From: Idiomarina piscisalsi
GTDB lineage: Bacteria; Pseudomonadota; Gammaproteobacteria; Enterobacterales; Alteromonadaceae
Assembly: GCF_003987095.1 (NCBI RefSeq)
Contig: NZ_PIQA01000014.1
Location: 1-64,000 of the forward strand
Direction: 5' to 3'
DNA: 64,000 nucleotides
Part shown: positions 57,819 through 64,000 of the stretch, one piece after another
Position numbering within the stretch: position 1 is the stretch's first letter
Layout: each line of letters opens with the position of its first letter
Position numbers and translations under genes: made by a program
The notes under the pieces: model-generated
What the model was told of the DNA's origin: nothing
Seen by the model: the letters and a program-made list of their open reading frames with translations, nothing else
Databases searched by the model: none

Positions 57819-58072
57819 ATTGACATTTTATCTATTGAGAATAGCTACATTTCAGAAGGAGAAAATAAGAGAAGGATTAAAGAGGCATAAGAAGTAATGG
57901 GTTACGAGGTGTAGCGGCTAATGAGGTTAGCACACTCTCCACCCCACATTTTCATCTGTCACAAATATCTTAGGCAGGAAGTTAATCCCAGGGGCAGGCT
58001 TTGGCGGCAAAAGGCGATAAAGGAAAGAACTCGTGGCTTGTGGAGTGTCGACAGCCACGGCCGTATAGGAAT
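57819..58072. other. Intergenic stretch with no gene seen
   Basis: No reading frame here looks like a gene on either strand. There is one hairpin, CGTGGCT with AGCCACG, around 58032-58060. The right part, from about 57985, may belong to the repeat that follows, since its G-rich composition is similar. Confidence 0.4.
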
Positions 58073-58213
58073 TAGCTGGATGAGTGCGCCCGGCAGTTGC
58101 AAAGGCTCTTGAGGAGGTGTGCAGCGCCATGGATGGCGCTGCACAAGCCCTACAGGGACGTACTCGTGGGCGTCCTCCGCAAGAGCCTTTCAACTTCAGC
58201 ACTCATTCAGCTA
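58073..58213. repeat. Large cruciform-type intergenic repeat, copy C
   Basis: A 141-bp element of nested inverted repeats. Outer arms 58073-58087 (TAGCTGGATGAGTGC) and 58199-58213 (GCACTCATTCAGCTA) pair over 15 bp with one G-T. Second arms 58101-58117 and 58174-58190 pair over 16 of 17 bases. Inside, GTGCAGCGCCAT (58119-58130) pairs perfectly with 58133-58144, and GGACG pairs with CGTCC (58156-58175 region). The right outer arm contains the murI stop codon. Architecture resembles copies A and B; probably a dispersed repeat. Confidence 0.75.
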
Positions 58214-58957
58214 CAGCTTCAGGCCCCAGCGGGTGGCGGTGCGTTTGACGGCGTCGACGTTTTCAGTGGCTATGATGTGCAGTGGTGTGCTTTCAAACTG
58301 GGCGCTTAAGTCCAGGTGTTGCTTTAGCCAGGCCAGCATGGCCTCGCCGGAATGGATGGTTTTGGCACCGTTGAAGTAGTTGGAAATGCTGTCGGCTATC
58401 AGCGGAAAGTGCGTACAGCCCAGCAACACCACGTCAGGCTTTTCAAGCTTGCTGAAATAATGCTTAAAGGTTTCCTGCAGTATCGGTCCGTCATAAAGCT
58501 CTTCTTCGACAATAGGCACAAACAGCGGCGTAGGCATGGCATCTACCTGATTATAGCCCAACGCTTGTATCTGCTGCTGATAGGCACCGGAATTTATGGT
58601 TGAACGCGTAGCAATAACCAGTACTCGGGCGCTGGTATCAACGTCTTGCAATTGCTGCAGCGCCATAACACCCGGCTCCAGCACGCCGTACACCGGCTTA
58701 TTAGAGAATTTCTGCATTTGCTCCAGCGCAGTCACACTCACGGTATTACAGGCTACCACCAGGCAATCTACATCGGCGCCGTTAAAAAACTCCACGGCTT
58801 CCAGCGCGTAGCGCGTGACCGTATTGCTGTCCTTGCTACCGTATGGCACTCGCGCAGTGTCTCCGTAGTACAGCAGCTCGCTGAAACAACCGCTTTGCTG
58901 CAATGAGCGAGCTACGGTTAAGCCACCGACACCGCTGTCAAAAACTCCAACTTTCAT
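58211..58957 (-). CDS. murI: Glutamate racemase
   Basis: 248 residues. Catalytic cysteines are in VVACNTVSV (about residue 70) and LLGCTHFPL (about 180). VGVFDSGVGGLTV at the N-terminus is the substrate-binding signature. It converts L- to D-glutamate for peptidoglycan. It follows copA by 5 bp, so it is probably transcribed with the copper genes. Its stop codon lies in the arm of the cruciform repeat. Confidence 0.94.
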   Translation of the reverse strand: MKVGVFDSGVGGLTVARSLQQSGCFSELLYYGDTARVPYGSKDSNTVTRYALEAVEFFNGADVDCLVVACNTVSVTALEQMQKFSNKPVYGVLEPGVMALQQLQDVDTSARVLVIATRSTINSGAYQQQIQALGYNQVDAMPTPLFVPIVEEELYDGPILQETFKHYFSKLEKPDVVLLGCTHFPLIADSISNYFNGAKTIHSGEAMLAWLKQHLDLSAQFESTPLHIIATENVDAVKRTATRWGLKL

Positions 58958-58962
58958 CCTTA

Positions 58963-61209
58963 CTATTTCTCCAGGCTTACCGTTTTAAGACGCAGTGCGT
59001 TGGTTATAACAAAGACACTGGACAGCGCCATAGCACCTGCCGCCAGCATCGGCGACAGCAAAATCCCGAAAAACGGATATAGTACGCCCGCCGCGACAGG
59101 AATCAGCGCAGTATTATAAGCAAACGCCCAGAATAAGTTCTGACGAATGTTGCGCATGGTTGCTTCCGACAAGGCGAAGGACTGCTGCACCACGGTCAAG
59201 TTATCTGACATCAGTACCACATCGGCCGATTCAATGGCTACGTCAGTACCCGTACCGATAGCAAACCCTACGTCCGCAGAGGCCAATGCCGGTGCGTCGT
59301 TAATGCCATCCCCGACAAATATCACCTGCCCCCACTCTTTTTTCAGGCGTTTTACGGCATCGACTTTGCCATCGGGTTTGACGTTAGCAATCACTTCGTC
59401 AATGCCTAATTCTTTGGCAATGCGCTTCGCAGTAGACTCGGCATCTCCTGTGACCATTGCCGTTTTCAGGCCGTCATCATGCAAGCGCTTAATCAGCTCT
59501 TTGGCGCTGGACTTAATCGGATCATCCTGAGTAAATACCGCAGCCAGCTTTCCATCGACCGCCACGTAAATGGGTGTGCGGCCACTTTCAGACCAGCTTT
59601 TCGTGTCATCAGGTTCGTTATTAAGCGCAATACCGTTGTCCTGCATTAACTCGCTGGTACCAATGTAAAGCGTTTTACCATCGACTTTACCGGTAGCACC
59701 CAAACCTGAAATGGCTTCAAAGCTGTCAGGCTCGCTGACTTTAATGTCCTGCTCTTTGGCGTAGTTGACCAAAGCTTCTGCGGTCGGATGTTCTGACTTA
59801 GCTTCAACCGAGGCCGCCAGGGTCAGCACCTCTTTTACATTAAAGTCGCCAACGGTTACCCAGTCAGTAATGGTTGGCTTACCTTCTGTTAGCGTGCCAG
59901 TTTTATCAAAAATAACGCCTTTCGACTGCTGCAACGCCTGCAAAGCACTGCCCTGACGGAACAACACGCCCATTTCTGCACCACGTCCAGTGCCCACCAT
60001 AATTGACGTGGGCGTTGCCAGACCCATAGCGCAGGGGCAGGCAATAATGAGTACGGCCACCGCGTTTACCAAGGCGAATGTGAGTGCTGACTCACTGGCC
60101 GCAAAGTACCACACCACAAAGGTCAGCAGCGCCACCAGCATGACCGCCGGCACAAACCATAAGGTAATACGGTTCACCGTGTCCTGAATCGGCAATTTAC
60201 TGCCCTGAGCCTGTTCGACCATCCGGATGATCTGAGCCAGCACCGTGCCTTCACCAGTTGCCGTTACTTTAAAGCGCAGCGTGCCTTTTTCATTAAGCGT
60301 ACCGCCTACCACTTTGTCGCCTTTCTCTTTATGCACCGGCTCGGGTTCTCCGGTTATCATGGCTTCGTTCACGTAGCTGTCGCCGGAAGACACTTCGCCG
60401 TCCAGCGCAATACGCTCGCCCGGACGCACTTCAATTTCATCGCCTTTGCCCAGCTCAGCAATATCGACTTCGGTCACCTCACCGTCCCGCACCACACGGG
60501 CGGTTTTGCTTTGCAGGCTCATAAGCCGCTGAATGGCATCTGATGTATGGCTTTTGGCTCGCGCTTCCATAAAGCGCCCCGCCAATATCAGCGTGACAAT
60601 AACCGCAGAAGCTTCGAAGTAAACGTTTACTGACTCACTCGGCAGCCACGAAGGAACAATTGTTGCCACGACCGAGTAACCCCAGGCTGCGGTAGCGCCC
60701 AGAGCCACCAATGAGTTCATGTCCGGTGCCCCCCGGAATAACGCAGGAATACCCAGTTTATAAAAAAGCGCGCCAGGAACCGCCAGTACGACGGTAGTAA
60801 GCACTAACTGTATCCACCAGCTGGTCTGTAAGCCCAGTGAGTTATGCACCCACTCGGAAAATACCGGCACCATATGGTTGCCCATGGCCAGTATAAAAAC
60901 CGGCAGCGTCAGCAGTGCGGAAAGCCATAACTGGCCTTTTAACGTGCGCATTTCCTTTGCCTGTTGCTCTCGCTGTTCGCGCATTTGTTTATCGCGATCA
61001 ACCACTTCGTGGGCGTCGTAGCCTGCGTCCTGCACCGCTTTAATCAAGTCATCCACGGATAGCTTGTCAGCATAGCTCACTTCGGCGCTGTCCGACGCCA
61101 GGTTCACCGACGCTTCCACACCCTCTAATCCGTTCAGCGCTTTGTCTACACGACCGGCGCACGACCCACAGTTCATGCCCTGAATGCTTAAACGAACAGA
61201 TTTACTCAT
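58963..61209 (-). CDS. copA: Copper-exporting P1B-type ATPase
   Basis: About 748 residues from ATG 61209, which has GGGAG upstream. One N-terminal heavy-metal domain with GMNCGSC (about 13-19), eight membrane helices, the transport motif ACPCAMGLATP, the phosphorylation site DKTGTLTEG, and GDGINDAPAL. CPC together with the conserved Asn/Tyr pattern points to Cu(I) export from cytoplasm to periplasm. Its start overlaps the end of the DUF998 gene by 8 bp. Azurin nearby on the chromosome is a periplasmic copper user. Confidence 0.93.
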   Translation of the reverse strand: MSKSVRLSIQGMNCGSCAGRVDKALNGLEGVEASVNLASDSAEVSYADKLSVDDLIKAVQDAGYDAHEVVDRDKQMREQREQQAKEMRTLKGQLWLSALLTLPVFILAMGNHMVPVFSEWVHNSLGLQTSWWIQLVLTTVVLAVPGALFYKLGIPALFRGAPDMNSLVALGATAAWGYSVVATIVPSWLPSESVNVYFEASAVIVTLILAGRFMEARAKSHTSDAIQRLMSLQSKTARVVRDGEVTEVDIAELGKGDEIEVRPGERIALDGEVSSGDSYVNEAMITGEPEPVHKEKGDKVVGGTLNEKGTLRFKVTATGEGTVLAQIIRMVEQAQGSKLPIQDTVNRITLWFVPAVMLVALLTFVVWYFAASESALTFALVNAVAVLIIACPCAMGLATPTSIMVGTGRGAEMGVLFRQGSALQALQQSKGVIFDKTGTLTEGKPTITDWVTVGDFNVKEVLTLAASVEAKSEHPTAEALVNYAKEQDIKVSEPDSFEAISGLGATGKVDGKTLYIGTSELMQDNGIALNNEPDDTKSWSESGRTPIYVAVDGKLAAVFTQDDPIKSSAKELIKRLHDDGLKTAMVTGDAESTAKRIAKELGIDEVIANVKPDGKVDAVKRLKKEWGQVIFVGDGINDAPALASADVGFAIGTGTDVAIESADVVLMSDNLTVVQQSFALSEATMRNIRQNLFWAFAYNTALIPVAAGVLYPFFGILLSPMLAAGAMALSSVFVITNALRLKTVSLEK

Positions 61210-61861
61210 GCTGCTCTCCCGTTGTTTGACCGCCATTGGCCTGCGAATCTTTCAGCCACAGTAGCAGCCAGAAGACAATTAATTGCGCCACTTCAACATA
61301 ACGCTGTACTGCGCCCCGAATCTCAGTCAGCTCCGGCGAAGTCATCAACAGGAAGCCTAAGGCAACAATAAACGCTAATAATACAAAAGCCGCGCGAACC
61401 GGCCAGGTGGTTTTCGGCGTCAGCGCCAATAACAATGCCCCCAACGCAAAACCAAAGTAACTGATAACGGCAATACCGTTATGTATCGCCTGCGAGCTTG
61501 AGCCGTCTACCGGACAGCCGGTGTCACAAGGCGCCAACGCGCTGCCAATATAAGCCAGCGGGTAGAAAAACAGTAACGACCAGCCGAACTGACTAACGCC
61601 TTTTACTCGTATGTGTGGGCGCGCCGTTAACAGCAACCCCGCCGCTATCATGCCCAGCGGAATAAAACCGACCCAACCCAAAACGCCTGCCGCCTGAGTA
61701 CCGGTCGCATTAATTTCGCTAATATACTGACTCACATGCGAAAAATCGGGCTTAACCCAACTGGCAACCAGCTGTAAACCAATCCAAAATACGGTCAGAA
61801 TAATCAATTGCGGTAATATGGGTGAGCTATGCTGTGCAGGTGTATTGTCGGCTTCGGGCAT
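61202..61861 (-). CDS. DUF998 family membrane protein
   Basis: 219 residues with about six membrane helices; LSALAPCDTGCPVDGSSSQ-like text (SALAPCDTGCPVDG) between helices three and four is a DUF998 hallmark. Function unknown. AGGAGG precedes the ATG. The gene overlaps copA by 8 bp and heads the putative DUF998-copA-murI operon, which hints at a link to metal handling without proving one. Confidence 0.82.
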   Translation of the reverse strand: MPEADNTPAQHSSPILPQLIILTVFWIGLQLVASWVKPDFSHVSQYISEINATGTQAAGVLGWVGFIPLGMIAAGLLLTARPHIRVKGVSQFGWSLLFFYPLAYIGSALAPCDTGCPVDGSSSQAIHNGIAVISYFGFALGALLLALTPKTTWPVRAAFVLLAFIVALGFLLMTSPELTEIRGAVQRYVEVAQLIVFWLLLWLKDSQANGGQTTGEQHE

Positions 61862-61930
61862 GACGCCTCCTCGGCTGTTTTTAAGTATGATACTCTTTCA
61901 TCCCAGTGTAATCCAAGATGGGTGTCATTT

Positions 61931-62680
61931 GTGAATATTCAAGTGTTAGGTTGCAGTGGTGGTTTGAGCGGCGACAATAAAAATGGTTCCACCTGCGTTC
62001 AGCTGCGTTCCGACATCGTTATTGACGCAGGCACCGGCTTAAACCGGTTGAGCCTGGCGCAAATGCGCCAAGTGCGTCATGTCTTTTTGACACATTCACA
62101 TATGGACCACATTGCCGCACTCCCCACGTTTCTCAGTAATCAATACGATAGTGAGCACTTACCTGTAACCGTTTACGCCTTACCACACACACTAGCAAAG
62201 CTGCGTGACAACATTTTTAACGGTGACATTTGGCCAGAGCTCAGCAGCATGACCGAAGGGCCAACTGCTATTTTGCGTTTTGAAGAAATTCAGCCCGGCC
62301 ATTGCGTGAATATCGATGACATGAGCATTAAAGCTTTTGAAGTGGAGCATAGCGTGCCAACCGTCGGTTACAGCGTGAAGAACAGCGGCCAACACTTTGT
62401 CTTTTGTGCGGATACCATTGCCGGCAGCGTTTTGACCCAACAGCTCAACGCACTCGGTGACATTGATACATTAATGCTGGAATGCGCCTTTCCCAATGAG
62501 CTCATGGACGTCGCACAGAGAACCAAACACATGACACCTAGCTTGCTCCAGGAAGCTTTAGCCAGTTTAAAGCAGCAGCCCAAAGAGCTTTGGATTACTC
62601 ATCTAAAACCCAGTTATGAAGCACAGCTACGAGAGCTACTAACAAAAACACCACCGCATAAAAATACGGTGGTGCTTTAA
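61931..62680 (+). CDS. Metallo-beta-lactamase-fold class-II cAMP phosphodiesterase-like protein
   Basis: About 249 residues from GTG 61931 (VNIQVLGCSGGLSGDN), preferred over the longer frame because the protein fold starts here and GATGGGTG lies just upstream. The metal motif is HSHMDH (about 57-62), with further ligands in CADTIAGS and ITHLKPS. It matches the class-II 3',5'-cyclic-nucleotide phosphodiesterase group, so cAMP or cGMP is the likely substrate. Divergent from the DUF998 gene. Confidence 0.85.
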   Translation: MNIQVLGCSGGLSGDNKNGSTCVQLRSDIVIDAGTGLNRLSLAQMRQVRHVFLTHSHMDHIAALPTFLSNQYDSEHLPVTVYALPHTLAKLRDNIFNGDIWPELSSMTEGPTAILRFEEIQPGHCVNIDDMSIKAFEVEHSVPTVGYSVKNSGQHFVFCADTIAGSVLTQQLNALGDIDTLMLECAFPNELMDVAQRTKHMTPSLLQEALASLKQQPKELWITHLKPSYEAQLRELLTKTPPHKNTVVL

Positions 62681-62717
62681 ATTCGAGGTAGAATAATCGC
62701 TTGTTTACTTGAGCATA

Positions 62718-62799
62718 AAGCCCCTTATGTCGGAGACGCTACAAGCTCATCCATGAGGGCTTGACGAAGGCCTTCCCTGGCCTTCGTCATAAGGGGCTT
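62718..62799. repeat. Intergenic stem-loop repeat, copy B
   Basis: Outer arms AAGCCCCTTATG (62718-62729) and CATAAGGGGCTT (62788-62799) are perfectly complementary over 12 bp. Inside are CTCA-TCCA-TGAG and CGAAGGCC-TTCCCT-GGCCTTCG. Much of the interior matches copy A. It lies between two convergent genes and could also work as a terminator for both. Confidence 0.75.
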
Positions 62800-62854
62800 C
62801 ATACTCTTTACGCTCACAAGCGATTACCCTACCTCTCAATGCTTACATCAACGC

Positions 62855-63379
62855 TTAAAAGCTGTAAGTAACACCTAAGTGAACTTCGTTATCGATGCTA
62901 TTGAAGTTACCGCGGAAACCCGCGTCAGCTGAGAAGCGGTCAGTAAACGCATAACGCAAGCGTGCGCTAACCGATGCAAAGCCGTCTAAACCCCAGTCAT
63001 AACCCGCATCAACAATTGCAGTAGTCTGCTGACTTAGCTTGGTCATCGCGCCGATGCCCGCATAAGCACTGGTGTCGTCGCTGTTACCAAAGTCATAATG
63101 ACTAACACCACCTTTTAAGAACGTATCGAACTGGCGGTCTGCGCCCATATCCAGAAAATACTTAGCGCCAGCGCGAAGTGAGTAGTCACCCATGTCGGTA
63201 AATTGCACTTCGCCAACCCAGTTGTCGGCAATACTCGTTGAACCTTCTACATAAAAGTCTGAGTTGTAAAAGTCGTTAAAACCACCGCTAATATAATTAA
63301 CACTATCGGCATTGCTCGCTGCTGAGAAGAATAGCGAACCACTTGCAATTAGCGCTGTTGATAATACGAACTTTTTCAT
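62855..63379 (-). CDS. Small outer-membrane beta-barrel protein
   Basis: 174 residues with a signal peptide ending at SNADS. The mature part alternates polar and hydrophobic residues in about eight strands (VGEVQFTDMGDYSLRAGAKYF, FDTFLKGGVSHYDFG and SAYAGIGAMTKL) and ends in LGVTYSF with the C-terminal Phe of barrel proteins. This fits an OmpA-like eight-stranded barrel without a peptidoglycan domain. Function not known. GGAGG precedes the ATG. Confidence 0.8.
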   Translation of the reverse strand: MKKFVLSTALIASGSLFFSAASNADSVNYISGGFNDFYNSDFYVEGSTSIADNWVGEVQFTDMGDYSLRAGAKYFLDMGADRQFDTFLKGGVSHYDFGNSDDTSAYAGIGAMTKLSQQTTAIVDAGYDWGLDGFASVSARLRYAFTDRFSADAGFRGNFNSIDNEVHLGVTYSF

Positions 63380-63468
63380 GACTTACCTCCTTGGTTACAA
63401 TAATTCTATTATCGCACCTAAAAGGCTTTTCAACAGGCTTCTCACTGTAAAAGTTCGGTAAAACTAAG

Positions 63469-64000
63469 TTAGGTATATTTTCGTCTTTTATGATGCCGGA
63501 AGCCTTTAATGGTTGGCTGGGATACCATTACACGAGATAGGTGGTGCTCCAGTGACTCTTTTAGCTCAGGGAAAATAGCCCAGTCCGAAAAATCATTAAT
63601 AAAGTCGGATAACTTATCCGCCATCACTTCTACTTGCTCAAGAGGTTTCGCTATACCAAAATCCTCACCCAACTTTCTCAAATAATAAGCCGATGGAAAG
63701 GCTTTGCTTCCATACAACTTAAGCGCCATATCGTTATCTATGGTCGGATAAATAATTGTATGCGTCACATCGTAAATAGGCGTCAGTCGAATATCGTTGT
63801 TATTCGCAACATCGTAAAAAATGGAAAAGTTTTTAAGGTGAGCATCCCCATTACCAATCAGAACATTAAAAACAATGTACTGATACAGCTTACTAAGCTG
63901 CTCTGTGCTCTGCGTAAATAATTTAACCACTTTCATAACTTGCTCATAACTTGAGCGATATTTGTCAGTCGAGTCTCTTTTGGTGAGCACACAAAAATCT
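63469..64000 (-). CDS. HipA-family kinase, module 4, 5' part beyond the window
   Basis: At least 177 C-terminal residues are in view; the frame is open to the right edge (..FCVLTKRDSTDKYRSSYEQV). The catalytic loop GNGDAHLKNFSIFYD and metal-binding LTPIYDVTH are intact, so this is the C-terminal half of a HipA-like kinase. The rest and any HipB partner lie outside. The tail KGFRHHKRRKYT is strongly basic. Confidence 0.85.
   Translation of the reverse strand, partial: DFCVLTKRDSTDKYRSSYEQVMKVVKLFTQSTEQLSKLYQYIVFNVLIGNGDAHLKNFSIFYDVANNNDIRLTPIYDVTHTIIYPTIDNDMALKLYGSKAFPSAYYLRKLGEDFGIAKPLEQVEVMADKLSDFINDFSDWAIFPELKESLEHHLSRVMVSQPTIKGFRHHKRRKYT

Noticed and set aside
57921-58379. Several short open frames around the murI end
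   Set aside because: They arise from the palindromic repeat and from the antisense of murI; none has coding features.
1-64000. CRISPR arrays and insertion-sequence transposases
   Set aside because: No regularly spaced repeats of suitable length and no transposase genes were seen in the window.
63469-64000. Module 4 HipA as a truncated pseudogene
   Set aside because: The frame is open to the edge and its upstream residues fit HipA, so it is cut by the window rather than broken.

Overview
The window reads as chromosomal DNA of a marine gammaproteobacterium, most likely Idiomarinaceae or another Alteromonadales. The main reasons are an argCBFG-argH(A) cluster with divergent argE and an argininosuccinate lyase fused to an N-acetyltransferase, the overall protein style, TonB-dependent and RND transporters, and a mid-range GC content. 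This is inference from gene content. No rRNA or complete tRNA gene lies in the window.

Positions 1-10,260 look like the end of a mobile island. They hold a retron-type system: a candidate msr-msd RNA at about 138-279 followed by a reverse transcriptase fused to a trypsin-like serine protease. A small tyrosine recombinase converges on it. A metal-resistance operon follows (His/Cys-rich CzcI/CopL-like protein, CzcC, CzcB, CzcA, CDF exporter, YnfA). The region closes with a sequence resembling the 3' end of tRNA-Leu, flanked on both sides by repeats of AGTAACAC, which looks like an integrase attachment region.

Positions 10,400-32,600 are mostly housekeeping: two Rnk/GreA-type proteins, a Lys-rich miniprotein, an ATP-grasp enzyme, a LysR/YeiH divergent pair, an M24 peptidase, a DUF1707 protein, the ABC-F protein YbiT and a small MscS channel. 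Next comes a TonB receptor plus lipoprotein operon with a Pho-box-like site, then the arginine biosynthesis cluster and a chemoreceptor.

Positions 32,600-49,300 mix core metabolism with toxin-antitoxin-like modules. Three complete hipBA-type pairs are spread among the glyoxylate-shunt genes (aceB, aceA and a separate convergent aceK), a LysR regulator, a TolB/amidohydrolase fusion and a histidine kinase-TerB-solute-binding-protein operon. The second hipBA pair is followed by aceK only 2 bp later in the same direction. A fourth HipA-like gene runs off the right edge.

Positions 49,400-64,000 hold an RND drug-efflux pump, azurin, a Cys/Met PLP enzyme, NAD malic enzyme, a solo HigA antitoxin next to the 24-codon remnant of its HigB toxin, glutamate racemase, a copper P-type ATPase, a DUF998 membrane protein, a metallo-beta-lactamase-fold phosphodiesterase and a small outer-membrane barrel. 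Three intergenic stem-loop repeats with a shared architecture (57,142-57,254; 58,073-58,213; 62,718-62,799) are probably copies of dispersed elements.

The best candidate for an unusual system is the retron RT-protease at the left edge. Other points worth checking are the attachment-like repeat cluster, the Pho-box operon, the hipBA-aceK arrangement and the decayed higBA locus.
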